NCBI GenBank assembly: GCA_934047225.1
Contig: CAKOHE010000053.1
Span: 62,001 to 126,000 of the forward strand
DNA length: 64,000 nt
DNA from: Ypsolopha sequella
Lineage: Eukaryota; Arthropoda; Insecta; Lepidoptera; Ypsolophidae
Direction of reading: 5' to 3'
The translations under genes were made by a program, and so were the position numbers. The stretch's first letter is position 1; each line of letters begins with the position of its first letter. The notes beneath the pieces are model-generated. The model did not search any database and was not told the origin of the DNA. It was given only the letters and a program-made list of their open reading frames with translations. Below are positions 1-9,988 of the stretch, piece after piece.

Positions 1-376
1 GTATCAGTACTTAAGTGTGAGAGGGTGTGCATGTGCTTGTACACATCGCTCCAAACTTCTATTCTACTCTGAACATGAGGTGATAGGTACAGTGAACGCA
101 TCGAGCTATACACATTGGACTTTGTACCTTTTGAACTTTGTAGCTTTCTTAGATTCTTTCCTGTAGGGACTAATATCGTACAGCAAATGCTTAGCTTGGT
201 GTGGTCTCCACTGGACATAAAAAGTAATTAAACAATTTTAATCAACTTAAAAAAAAAAATTACTCAGACTCATGAAATAATATTTTTACATAAAGGTATA
301 CACAAAACCATGGTAGAGCTGATGCTGGGCTCGACGTTGGAGATATGTAAAACGCACTTTCTCGTAAACCCTCCAA
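1..376. other. no gene seen
   Basis: AT-rich sequence without a convincing reading frame, splice pair or repeat boundary. A short GT-rich run lies at the very start. Nothing further can be supported. Confidence 0.5.
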
Positions 377-533
377 AGTTATTCGGGGGAGAGTAAGAGG
401 ACAGCTCTCAAACAGCCACAAAACCAGATGGCCCACCATACCTGGGACCGATCGATGGCAGTATAATATCCATCTCCAATTGCCGGCCCTTACGTAAAAC
501 AGACTGGTGACGGGCAGCGGCGTCACTGGTGTG
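377..533 (+). repeat. dispersed repeat, copy 1 (partner at 57538-57688)
   Basis: About 155 bp closely match 57538-57688 in the same orientation, including the shared stretches GGGGGAGAGTAAGAGGACAG and CCAATTGCCGGCCCTTA. The + strand reads as GESKRTALKQ in both copies, so this may be the remnant of a coding repeat. I do not recognise the family. The long minus-strand open frame over this copy is probably incidental. Confidence 0.7.
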
Positions 534-1130
534 AAGGTTTCGACACCGCGCTCACCAACCCGCCTGCCCAGCATGTGTGAGTATGGGCATTTCTTCCAGG
601 AGGACCGCTAAGAGTGGCGGAAATATCCAAAAGAATATAAGTGAACTAAAAACTAAAAACAAAGATTCAAATTGAGGCGGTAAAGAAAAGAAAAGAATTC
701 ACACGTACTGTTTAACACTTTCGCCTTTCTCCGTAGAAGATAAGATTCAAAATAGATCAATCCGGTCAAATCGTTTGAGCGAAGCCGCCACGCATATTTA
801 GTTTAAGAAATCATGTGTCATATTGCTTTGTACTTAGCATTCTAATTTGTTTGATAAGTACAGCAAGCGTCAAGATTTTTGTTTATGTTGAGTGAAGCAA
901 AGCAAGTACCGAGTTTTTATTTCTATGAAATTCACTTTCTACGTGAACTTTGTTTGACATGTAAAAGATCAACTCAGTGCTTGATATTTTTTATCGTCAC
1001 GACATGAATCCCCGAAGGGGTTTTATAGGTGTTCCGAGTGTGAACTGTGAAATGTAAATCGGTACGCCCGTATTTCACCGACGATTAGCGCTTAATACAT
1101 TGATGATTTTAAAAATATAACTCCTGTTTT
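534..1130. other. no gene seen
   Basis: AT-rich, no convincing coding sequence, splice signals or tandem structure. Confidence 0.4.
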
Positions 1131-1139
1131 GTAAAGTCG

Positions 1140-1560
1140 TATACTTAGGGTTAAACGTACAGGGGATTAGTATCGCCAAATGTGTACTTTCTAAAGCCTC
1201 ATTTACGGTTGCACCAAAAATATTGAAAAAAAAATGTATATGAATTATCAACTTATTATTATTGTTCTTTTTCATACCGCCAAAACTTCTATATAAAAAA
1301 ATTTCAACCGAATGGTCTTTTTTGCTTGAAATCCCTACTGCTCCTAAGCGGCTTTAAGCGGATAAATTTGAAAGTTTTCAATCAAATAATCCCGTCCATG
1401 TGAAAAGTATAATTTTCTCCTATTTCACCCTTTCAAAGACGCAGCGAGCGTCGTAACAGCCACTATGCAAGGTGCGCTGATATAAATGTTATTTCAATGT
1501 CATTTCCGTTAATATCAGTACCAACCGACATCGAGTTACTAATTTGACGACAGTAATCGC
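1140..1560. repeat. dispersed repeat, copy 1 (partner at 25370-25845)
   Basis: Two blocks are shared in the same order and orientation with 25370-25845. One contains TACTTTCTAAAGCCT and the other GAGCGTCGTAACAGCCACTA followed by GCTGATAT. A third partial copy of the second block lies at about 2110-2205 (CGCGCTGATATGAACGTTA). It has no coding potential I can recognise. It is probably an old non-autonomous element. Confidence 0.65.
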
Positions 1561-1727
1561 CTTATGGTGGTTGTTACAGCTGGTGACTGAGAAAGCCACA
1601 ATTAAGGTCAAGTTTTACTCAGATGTAGATATAAAAAAATGTATGATATACTACAGAATATGTGAAATGATGTGCAGCAATAAAAATTTTAAATTTTTAT
1701 CATAACTTTTGACAAAAGACATACCAA

Positions 1728-1939
1728 GATGTATCTTTAGTTGCCAACTGCACGAGGTGCCTATCATCAAAAACATAGCTAAAAACTGAAATTTCAAAAT
1801 TGCCTTTAGTGGGTATTGAACTATTAACAATCTGTGTCGTCACTTCAAGTGCGAAAATATCCTTAGGACATCGGAATTCGATAGTATATCTATGTTTTTG
1901 ATGATAGACACCCAGTCCAGAAGGCAACTAGAGATACAC
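1728..1939. repeat. foldback element
   Basis: The left arm 1728-1777 and right arm 1891-1939 are imperfect reverse complements. Both contain TATCATCAAAAACATA and a TAGTTGCC block. The loop is about 113 bp. The open frame spanning it is a by-product of the palindrome. The family and target-site duplication are not determined. Confidence 0.7.
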
Positions 1940-2109
1940 AATAGGCCCGTAGGTCTAATTGAATACCTAAGTCCGATTTAATTAATTAAGCATGCAAAGA
2001 AACAAATTGAAACTTAATCAAAACGACGATATTTTAAGAGTTCTGGGGATTATTTCTGAAGAATTTAGCTAAAATTTTTTTTAAGCCCTTTTTTTTGCTA
2101 TCCGGGGAC

Positions 2110-2205
2110 CCAGTGACGTGACGTAATGTAGTACGCGCTGATATGAACGTTAATTCAATATAGTTTCTGTCGATATACGTACCGACACAGGTTGGGAGCT
2201 ACAAC
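2110..2205. repeat. partial dispersed repeat copy
   Basis: Short partial copy of the 3' block of the repeat at 1140-1560 and 25370-25845, recognised by CGCGCTGATATGAACGTTA and the following similar sequence. Confidence 0.5.
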
Positions 2206-2372
2206 AGCCTTAGCGCAATTTTCATATGATAGTGTCTAAAATCGCAAGAATTTCAACTATTTAATTATTGATTTTGAAAGCTACGGAAATGCATGAAAGC
2301 TTGAAAAATAAAATAAAGTAACATCATAGTTTTTGTGGGTTTTAATAAACATTTTAATCAGTGGTACGAAAA

Positions 2373-2475
2373 AGCGTAGCGTAAGTGTAGGTACGGCATA
2401 GCGTAGCGTAGGTACGGCATAGCGTAGCGTAGGTACGGCATAGCGTAGCGTAGGTACGGCATAGCGTAGCGTAGG
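2373..2475. repeat. 21-bp tandem repeat
   Basis: About four to five head-to-tail copies of a 21-bp unit containing GGTACGGCATAGCGTAGCGT. The period is a multiple of three, so the minus strand reads a repeating seven-residue YATLCRT frame. That frame looks incidental. The array directly abuts the RTE LINE C-terminus that starts at about 2473. Confidence 0.9.
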
Positions 2476-2640
2476 CCAACCTCGTGCCCGCTGAACCGAC
2501 GACCTGAAAGATGTTGCGGGTAGCGGCTGGGTGAGGATTGCGCAAAATTGCCAAGAGTGGCGAAATATTGGAGAGGTCTATGTCCAGCAGTGGACGAACA
2601 CCGGCGGATGGGTGGATGGCTGGACTAAAAAGTACACTTA
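2473..2640 (+). pseudogene. RTE-clade LINE, C-terminal end of reverse transcriptase ORF
   Basis: The + strand reads a typical RTE C-terminus: TDDLKDVAGSGWVRIAQ then EWRNIGEVYVQQWT. A TGA stop interrupts the frame just before TDDL, at about 2494-2496. Insect RTE elements characteristically end with a G-E-x-Y-V-Q-Q-W block. Everything 5' of this is missing and replaced by the 21-bp array. This is a dead 5'-truncated copy and no function is expected. Confidence 0.8.
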
Positions 2641-2935
2641 CTGGCCAAAAATCACAATAAATGGCACCACGGTTAGTGGACATACTTAAATCTACAAATA
2701 AAAACCTTATATTAGGCAAAATCTATTCATACATTGCTAACGGTTGAAGTCCGTATAATACGGCTATGATACGTACGTTTTTTTAAAAACAGAATTAAAA
2801 AACACTTAAATAATTATATTATTTGTAACTTGTAAAAGTAGTGGAAAGTTTTTATTATATTGGTATTTTCTAGGCAAACATTTGAAAATCTAGATCGCAT
2901 CATTATTGCTCAAGTACCATGTCAATCAATAACAT

Positions 2936-3328
2936 TTGCTCAATGTTTTACATAAAAAAAATATTTTTTGCGCATATCAATTTGTACAGCTGAAGTTTTT
3001 CGATACTTTTTTCAGACTACTTCTTACTCACTCTTTGGGCCCCACTGATATTATAAATTCAAAAACTTTACCACTCATTGGAAATCGACCCTGCAAACAA
3101 ATTGAGCTAGCTGGCAATTTGCGGAAGCCAAATACGCGATTCCGTCGTCAAACAATAATCAAAGTATACGACTGTAGATATACGTGCTACAACAGCGCCA
3201 CACCACCACTGCGGATTCTTCCGGAACTTTTAATTATACAATTCCAGCCAATTGATCAACATTTTGGCTTCCATCGGTTTTTATTCTACAGCTGGCTAGG
3301 ACCAATAGAACACAAGTACAAGTGTTGA
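2936..3328 (+). other. open frame of unknown status
   Basis: A 130-codon open frame with an ATG just downstream of 2940. The translation has no recognisable domain, is rich in aromatic and basic residues and lies in AT-rich sequence. I see no splice or promoter support. It may be chance or a decayed element. Confidence 0.15.
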
Positions 3329-3423
3329 AAAAAGTGGCGTCTGTTATGCGGACGTCCAATGCCGGTAGACGCCACTTTGAATGCATTTTTTCCTTCAGAG
3401 GGTGCCAGATTGCTTACGGGATA

Positions 3424-3452
3424 AATATATATATATATATATATATTTTCCA

Positions 3453-3490
<38 letters not shown>

Positions 3491-3496
3491 TGGAAA
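3424..3496. repeat. TA microsatellite between two inverted element ends
   Basis: Two (TA)n tracts flank and separate the ends TTTTCCACTC and GAGTGGAAAA, which face each other. This is what is expected if two related elements with the same terminal sequence inserted at TA sites and the TA target then expanded. Confidence 0.7.
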
Positions 3497-3765
3497 AAAT
3501 TTAAGGGCCCTGGAGGGGAACTACCTTAAATCCTTTAGTTAGCTCATTTTACTGAAAGGAAACATTCCTTTATTTTTTAAATGAAACAAAACTGCATTCA
3601 AAGATCTTCTAAAATTTGCTTGTCTCACCCGGGAATCGAACCAACTAAAAATTTAAATAATAAACTCTCACTATTTTACTATACGAATCGGTAGGATTAA
3701 TGTTCAGGATAAAATTTGTCTAATAAACATTTGGTCTTACACTCATCTGTTGTACGAGATTAATA
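3486..3765. mobile_element. fragment of foldback element related to 27853-28856
   Basis: About 280 bp match the terminal arm of the foldback element at 27853-28856, from the GTGGAAAAA terminus through AAGGGCCCTGG and TTTAGTTAGCTCATTTTACT to the CATCTGTTGTACGAGAT block. The arm includes CCGGGAATCGAACC. On the opposite strand this is GGTTCGATTCCCGG, a perfect match to an RNA polymerase III B box. The second arm is missing. Confidence 0.8.
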
Positions 3766-3779
3766 GAGTTACCACTGCT

Positions 3780-4265
3780 ACCTACCTATTATTATAACTT
3801 TTATTGTAAACTGTCTGTAACCGCTGGCTACAGGAATGCAGGGCTGATGGTATTTGACACGGGAGAATTGTGGGAAACAATGTGGGTGCACTGACCTGCT
3901 TTGTATGTTGGTGGGCGAGCCGACGAATGCGCTGACGAGCTGAACCTTCTTGTTGGGCTGATGAAGCTGGCGTCTTGGATGAGTAGGATGTATTGAATGT
4001 CTTAGTTCGTGGTAACGTGAACACAACACTGTTAGAACACTGCACTGATGGGTACACGATATTGGTTGTGGCGGCGCAAATGTGTGTACACACGTATCGT
4101 TCGGTCGACGGTTGCGGCGAAAGAGTCGGCTGCGCGTGCGCGCAGACGTGCGCCTCGGTTGGCGGTGCGAGCCGAACAGAGCGAGCGAGCGGCGCTCAGC
4201 GCGGGACTCGATTCTGTCGCGAGTTACTTTCTGCGCATGCGCGAACGTCACGCTGGTAGCGTGAA
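3780..4265 (-). other. CpG-rich block, possibly LTR or promoter-like
   Basis: A GC- and CpG-rich island in AT-rich surroundings. Several frames are open on both strands, which is expected from base composition, so I call no protein. Read on the minus strand it ends in an AATAAAAG signal near 3797-3804 and contains a donor-like AG/GTCAGT. These features fit an LTR or a 5' exon but do not decide between them. It abuts the RTE fragment on its right. Confidence 0.25.
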
Positions 4266-4279
4266 CACTGTCATCTCAT

Positions 4280-4712
4280 GCAAACAAAACATGCCGACCT
4301 CTTTGATTTTTATCTTGCCATACCCAACATTCACTACCATATATAAGTGTAGGAGCCAACACTTCATTATGAACCACCAATCGTGCCTTTGCAGTTACAT
4401 TTTGGCTACCCATAAAGGAAAGCAGGGCTCCGTTCACTTTATTTCCCGCATTCACTTTTCTTTCAAGTTTACCGTCACACTTTGCTTCGCACGTAAATAG
4501 ACAACCCAGATAGACAAACTCGTTAACCTACTCTACGTCCTTGTCTCCAATCTTAACCTTGCATTCAGTCACCGCTTCATCCCACTCTATCACCATAACC
4601 TTTGTTTTTCCTACATTTATTTTCATTCCTTTCATTCCATCATCTATGATTGTTAACATCTCTTGCAGCTCAGCCGTCGATGAAGCAAGGAGAACTTGGT
4701 CATTGGTGTATA
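4280..4712 (-). pseudogene. RTE-clade LINE reverse transcriptase fragment
   Basis: The minus strand reads the RT catalytic loop and thumb of an RTE-type LINE: YTNDQVLLASSTAELQEML, then KINVGKTKVMVIEW, EFVYLGCLF, VNAGNKVNGALL and LIYGSECWVWQ. The catalytic Y-x-D-D is degenerate (YTND), and a TAG stop lies upstream of EFVYLG. The N-terminal side does not continue into normal RT; it passes directly into the 44-bp satellite, whose unit is a copy of this catalytic loop. This is a dead fragment. Confidence 0.85.
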
Positions 4713-5556
4713 AGAGACATTTCGTAAAGCTCCCCTAACTTGGTCATTGGTGTATAAGAGACATTTCGTAAAGCTCCCCTAACTTGGTCATTGGTGTATA
4801 AGAGAGACATTTCGTAAAGCTCCCCTAACTTGGTCATTGGTGTATAAGAGACATTTCGTAAAGCTCCCCTAACTTGGTCATTGGTCTATAAGAGACAGTT
4901 CGTAAAGCTCCCCTAACTTGGTCATTGGTGTATAAGAGACATTTCGTAAAGCTCCCCTAACTTGGTCATTGGTGTATAAGAGACATTTCGTAAACTCCCC
5001 TAACTTGGTCATTGGTGTATAAGAGACATTTCGTAAAGCTCCCCTAACTTGGTCATTGGTGTATAAGAGATATTTCGTAAAGCTCCCCTAACTTGGTCAT
5101 TGGTCTATAAGAGACATTTCGTAAGGCTCCCCTAACTTGGTCATTGGTGTATAAGAGACATTTCGTAAAGCTCCCCTAGCTTGGTCATTGGTGTATAAGA
5201 GACATTTCGTAAAGCTCCCCTAACTTGGTCATTGGTCTTTAAGAGACATTTCGTAAAGCTCCCCTAACTTGGTCATTGGTGTATAAGAGACATTTCGTAA
5301 AGCTCCCCTAACTTGGTCATTGGCCTATAAGAGACATTTCGTAAAGCTCCCCTAACTTGGTCATTGGTGTATAAGAGACATTTCGTAAAGCTCCCCTAAC
5401 TTGGTCATTGGTGTATAAGAGACATTTCGTAAAGCTCCCCTAACTTGGTCATTGGTGTATAAGAGACATTTCGTAAAGCTCCCCTAACTTGGTCATTGGT
5501 CTATAAGAGACATTTCGTAAAGCTCCCCTAACTTGGTCATTGGTGTATAAGAGACT
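4690..5556. repeat. 44-bp satellite derived from an RTE RT catalytic motif
   Basis: About 20 nearly identical head-to-tail 44-bp units, each containing ACTTGGTCATTGGTGTATAA and TTTCGTAAAGCTCCCC. On the minus strand the unit reads TKCLLYTNDQV, the same residues that begin the adjoining RTE fragment, so the unit is an amplified piece of that gene. The period of 44 is not a multiple of three, so no long frame survives. Variants (GTCTATAAG, GCCTATAAG) are scattered with no strict higher-order period. The right border joins the copia copy at a shared TCTCTTATACACC. Confidence 0.95.
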
Positions 5557-6801
5557 CCTCTTTCGCTAACTTCACCAAGTCCTTTTTATTTATGTGGCCG
5601 AGTTTTTGATGCAATTCCATAATATCTTTGTTTTTATTTTGCACGATATTTGCAGAGTTGTTGTTGACTTTATTGTCAATGTCAAAATCTAGGAAGAAGA
5701 GTCCATTTTTTCTTTGTGCTGTCAGTGTCATGTCACCTTCTTTGTCTACGATGTAGGCCTTATCTTTCTCGAATATGACCTTCTTTCCTTTATCGGTTGT
5801 TTTCCCGACTGACAGAAGGTTCGTTGACAACTCGGGAACAAGCAAGCTGTCCTTGATATCGATCGATCCATGATTGTTGATGATGCGGACATTTCCTTTT
5901 CCTTCGATTTGACTTGTGTGATGATTTGATGCCAACTTTAGAGTGCCTCTTTCGGGCTTCAGATTTGAGAACATCGTTTTGTCTCCACACATGTGCGATG
6001 AACAGCCGCTATCTAGACACCAAACTTTTTCTGATGTTGTTGATGATACGCTATTCAGGCAGACGTTGAGGTTGCTGTTCTCAACCGTTTTTCCTTTGCT
6101 TTTCTTATAACTCCAACATGCTTCGGTAGTGTGTCCTGACTTTTTGCACTTTTTGCAGTATTTGCACTTTTTGCAGTATTTGCGCTGTTTATTTTTAGTG
6201 TAATACGCTTCAGAGCTTTCAGGTTGATCATTTTCATTCCTGGCCTGGTATTCTTCAAGAATTTTTATTTTCAGGTCTTCAGGTTTTGGTAAACAATCTC
6301 TCGACTCTATAGCAATGCGGAAGTTTTCGAATGACGTTGGCAGACTGTAGAGTAACATGATGCTGAGTAGTTCTGCAGGTATTTGGATGTCCATGTCAGT
6401 CAGATTGTCCACAATGTCCATGAAATTGCTAATGTGATCACGAATGTCTTCATTTGTCGTCATTCATTTCAGGATTAACTGTTTCAACAACGTGGCTTTC
6501 CTTGCTGGTCCGGAACTTTGGTAAGTACTTTTGAGTTTATCCCAAACAGATTTTGATGTGACGCAGGTCTTCACTTGTTTTAGTTCAGACGGTGACAGTA
6601 AAAGAATAATCTCACTCTTGCCTTCAAGTCTTCCTTTTTGTATGCCGCTTGCAACGCAGCATCCGCTTTTGGATCCAGTACTTTTTTGCCGCTTACTAAT
6701 TCCCATAATTCATTTTTTATGAGCACGGCCTCCGCCTGCAGGCACCAGGTGTCATAGTTGGTTTTGTTTAGAACCTCTATGTGTCGGTAGGTGGATCCCA
6801 T
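5557..6801 (-). pseudogene. Ty1/copia gag-protease pseudogene
   Basis: On the minus strand, starting at the ATG near 6801, the copia gag N-terminus is seen (NYDTWCLQAEAVLIKNELWE). A frameshift near 6600-6650 leads to VWDKLKSTYQSSGPARKATL, and a TGA stop lies at about 6459-6461. The frame then continues through the gag core, a zinc knuckle (CKKCKKSGHTTEACW), an aspartic protease (VWCLDSGCSSHMCG, with D-S-G intact) and a GAG-pre-integrase block (LHQKLGHINKKDL). Integrase, RT and RNase H are missing because the copy is cut at the satellite border. It is a dead 3'-truncated copy. Confidence 0.92.
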
Positions 6802-6817
6802 CCTTTATTTTTGTAGG

Positions 6818-6838
6818 ATAATCACGCTTTGCTACCAA
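6818..6838 (-). other. candidate copia primer binding site
   Basis: On the minus strand TGGTAGCAAAGCGTG lies immediately after an LTR-like ...CCTAACA end and upstream of the gag ATG. This resembles the TGGTAGCAGAG-type sites complementary to initiator-tRNA-like 3' ends. The position relative to gag and the LTR end is right. The tRNA match cannot be checked here. Confidence 0.5.
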
Positions 6839-6840
6839 TT

Positions 6841-7254
6841 TGTTAGGTTTCTTTGCACATAGTCTGCTATCTAAATAAATACAACAGTACAGGAGGTAAT
6901 ATCAGCAATGTATTCACATTGAGAGTTCTCTACAGAGTGTGTCACATAAGGACAAACCATAAACTAAAACAGGCAATAGATAATAATGTGATGTGGCAGT
7001 CATTACCAACACTGGGTAATTTAAAAAATTATAAGACATCCGAAAAAGGCACAATCCCGTACAGTAGCCATAATATTCGTATTTCCGGGAGAACACAAGT
7101 ACGTTTGGCGTGCACGACGGGCACGGAATGACGACGGGTGGCATCCCACTGGCGGGAAATTACTCTGGTTATGCCCATGGCCGAATAAAACATGGTCTGT
7201 TCCTTTGGTTTCCATTCCAAAACATAAGCTTGCTACAATTTGAACCCTGACAAC
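6841..7254 (-). mobile_element. candidate copia 5' LTR
   Basis: The minus strand has a segment ending ...CCTAACA next to the primer binding site. The nearest suitable 5' start is TGTTGTCAGGG near 7254, which gives TGTT...AACA ends. No second LTR remains, because the element is truncated at the satellite, so the outer border is a guess. Open frames inside it are incidental. Confidence 0.35.
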
Positions 7255-7748
7255 AGGATAGCATATACAATTTTGTATGAGTGCGAATGAATGACACGAG
7301 AGCTCGTACGGCGACACTGATATTTTTAAATATTTGGAACGCACCAGCCCCTGGTGACGTCATCTTACGTGCTTGCCATTTTATGTCATTATTTCATGAT
7401 AAGGAAAATAGTGTTAAGTTATTTTGTTTACAAAAATGTTTATACTATTCATAACATTGATGAGTATTTTTGTTGTTGAAATTAAACTTAAACAAATTAA
7501 ATTTTGATTTTTTGCTTATCTTTATGATCAGATTTGCAGAAGTTGTGTGAAACGTTTGGGTAAAAATAAGCGTATAATACTGGCAATATCTAATGGCGTT
7601 TTTTCCATTTGTTGTCATCCTTGTTGCACGAGAGTGAATTTAATAGTTTGTTTTCACTCTACACAGAGATTCCCAAGGTTGAAGCGCGTTTCCCAGTTGC
7701 AGATGAGCTGATTATTAAATGATAAATTGATAATCTCATCAAGCAATA

Positions 7749-8999
7749 ATGGGCGGTTGTGCGATTCGTAATTGTAAAAATCGCTCTGAAAAAGGCGGAA
7801 TAATTAGACTTTTTACTTTTCCCAAAAATGAATTGATGGCTCAAGAGTGGCTTCGCTATTGTGGCCCAAAAGCCAGCATCAGAAATTGTAAGTCCTACTT
7901 ACGCCATTTATCCAATATAGTTGTATATATACTTACATCGTTTCCTATAAAACGTCTACAAGGATTTTTACAATATTTACAGTACATAGAAGGTATTTCG
8001 GGGCGCGAAAAATCAATCTGTTATGTATCTAGATCTCATATTTGTGAAAAAATGTTCTATTTTGCGAGTTTCCACGAGCAAATCGGCTGTAATTGTACAA
8101 GATTGAAAGGATGATGCAACTCTTCCCTTGGCGTTTGGTCCAAAATTTGAAAACCTTTTATCCACGAATGAAACCTATGCCAATCCATAGATCTTATCAG
8201 CAGTAGCAACTTTTAGCACGACACCAAAAAAATCTAAGAAGGGAAAACAGATATGGTGATAAGAATGTAAAAAAATATAATCTGTTTTTTTCTTATTCAT
8301 GATATTTCATGCCAGCGTTTCTATTTATTATGCGTTTAATCGCTCCTTTCGAGTTGCAACTATTTTTTTTAACCGAGACGTAAGATTGGCATACGGTATC
8401 ACATTTTTTTTACGCATTAATAAATAATGGTTTCTTTCCAACATTATTTTTCGACATGTAACATTTTTTTTTATTGGTCGACTTCACTTTCTGGATATCC
8501 TTCGAAAAAATTACATGAATAATTAAATTTTTTTGGGGATGTTTTCTAGGCAAAAGACCAGATAAAATAATAATAAAAAATTCCTCATGAATTTATCAAT
8601 TCCGTGCTCTCTCACGTTCATGTATTTTTTTTGCTGCATTTTTTTTCGTAGTAATTATTTTGGTCTATGTGTGGTATTTATTCTAAGAAAAGTAAGTTAT
8701 AGTGACAAATTTTATGTAATATTTATATGAAGCTCTAAGATCACGTTAAATTTCGTTACGTGCAGAAGTTAGTGTGGTGTTTTCCATACGCTTTATTTAT
8801 TACTTTGAATGGCGAATTTTCACTAGTATTTTCTTTCACAGCGAGAGTGTGTTCAATTCATTTTGCGACTTCTGACTACATAAAGCTATTAAGGGACATT
8901 TTATTGAATACTTCCCACTTTAGCCGCCACACCCATCCCTCTGCAGCTGAAAAGTTAAAATTCACATGCATTCCTAGTAATTTATTTCTAAGGACATAA
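7749..8999 (+). CDS. THAP-domain protein, two exons (7749-7887 and 8842-8999)
   Basis: Exon 1 starts at ATG 7749 (MGGCAIRNCKNRS). It runs to a GTAAGT donor at 7888. Exon 2 begins after TTTCTTTCACAG at 8842 (RVCSIHFATSDY) and stops at 8997-8999. The phases match and give about 98 residues. Joined, they form a full C2CH THAP zinc finger: C4, C9, W34, C50 and H53, with FTFPKN after the second cysteine and a closing IPSNLFL corresponding to the AVPTIF box. THAP domains bind DNA in host transcription factors and P-element transposases. Here the protein ends three residues after the domain. Either it is a THAP-only protein, or further exons or a transposase body have been lost or lie beyond. Confidence 0.8.
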
Positions 9000-9584
9000 A
9001 AATTTCCACGATTCCCGAGTTTTAAAGTTTGAGAACCGTCGATAGCGTGATGACGTACTCAAGTTCCCCCATTTTGGAACACAAAACCTCCACACATCAC
9101 CAAGGAACATACCTTGTTTCATTATACCATGGTTATGCCTAATTATTATTACCAATCACGGCGGCTACGCTCGAGTGACGGGGCCCTGACTTAGCCCAGA
9201 CACGATAAATTTAAAGTTGTTTCAATTAAAGTTTTTGTATTTGTGTTTCAAGTAACTACGTACATAGTTTTGCGATATCAGACCTACTTTTGAATGTGTC
9301 TTTCTCGAATACCGATAGGTAGGGTATTGCGATGCTACATTGTATTGCCAGGTTACCTGTAGGCCAGGCCTACAATGTGTTTTGCACTTGATACACGTTA
9401 GCGACTGCGTAAAATATTTCGTATGAAAAATTATGGTTACTCTCATAAACCACCAGGGGTGCTGTGCAATTTCTCATATAAATATTTCACGCTGCAAAAC
9501 TTATGGTAGGCGTACTGGCCCCAATTATACTCACTCCGCCTTCCTAGTGAGATGGCTGGCACACGCAATATGCAGCAGCCTGTA
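9000..9584. other. no gene seen
   Basis: Follows the THAP stop and may include its 3' untranslated region. No recognisable domain or repeat. Confidence 0.3.
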
Positions 9585-9731
9585 CTACTCGAGTCGTGCT
9601 TGGAAGGCGGCGGCACGGGGGTGCGGCGCGGCGGATGGCGAGGTCGCGGACAGACGCGCCAGCTCCTCGCACACAGTCTCACAAATGTTGCGCACGTAGC
9701 GAGCGCTCGCACTGCCGCAGACGCTGTCCAC
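9585..9731 (-). CDS. possible terminal exon of an unidentified gene
   Basis: The minus strand has CACGCCTCCAG followed at 9731 by an open 48-codon frame. It begins VDSVCGSASARYVRNICETV and continues CEELARLSATSPSAAP before a TAG stop at 9585-9587. Upstream, the same frame is closed by a TAA, so the acceptor is the natural 5' border. Amino-acid composition and the regular helix-like start look like real protein, and the GC content is much higher than the surroundings. I do not recognise the family. CpG-rich DNA can be open by chance in several frames, so confidence is limited. Confidence 0.35.
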   Translation of the reverse strand: MDSVCGSASARYVRNICETVCEELARLSATSPSAAPHPRAAAFQARLE

Positions 9732-9940
9732 CTGGAGGCGTGATTGCAGATGTTACATTTGTGATAGGTGACGGGATAGTTTAAAGTTTAGAAGCGGTTT
9801 CTTGGTGCGGTCCGGTTACGATCACTGTCACTCATAACAAGAAAGAAAAACAGGTGGCGCAGCTATCGCTTGGCCTTTTAAACTGACACTGAATTATTTC
9901 TAAAGAATATTTTAATTAATTTCTTGTAAATAATGTAACC

Positions 9941-9986
<46 letters not shown>
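9941..9986. repeat. ATC/CAT trinucleotide microsatellite
   Basis: About fifteen uninterrupted CAT triplets directly adjacent to the Helitron 5' end. Helitron insertion beside, or into, such runs is common. Confidence 0.95.

Positions 9987-9988
<2 letters not shown>

Noticed and set aside
3778..4259. Overlapping open frames on both strands encoding Arg-rich proteins
   Set aside because: Open frames in several frames are expected from the CpG-rich composition; no domain, and no frame is favoured.
4541..4738. Ser/Ile-rich + strand protein
   Set aside because: Antisense of the RTE reverse-transcriptase fragment.
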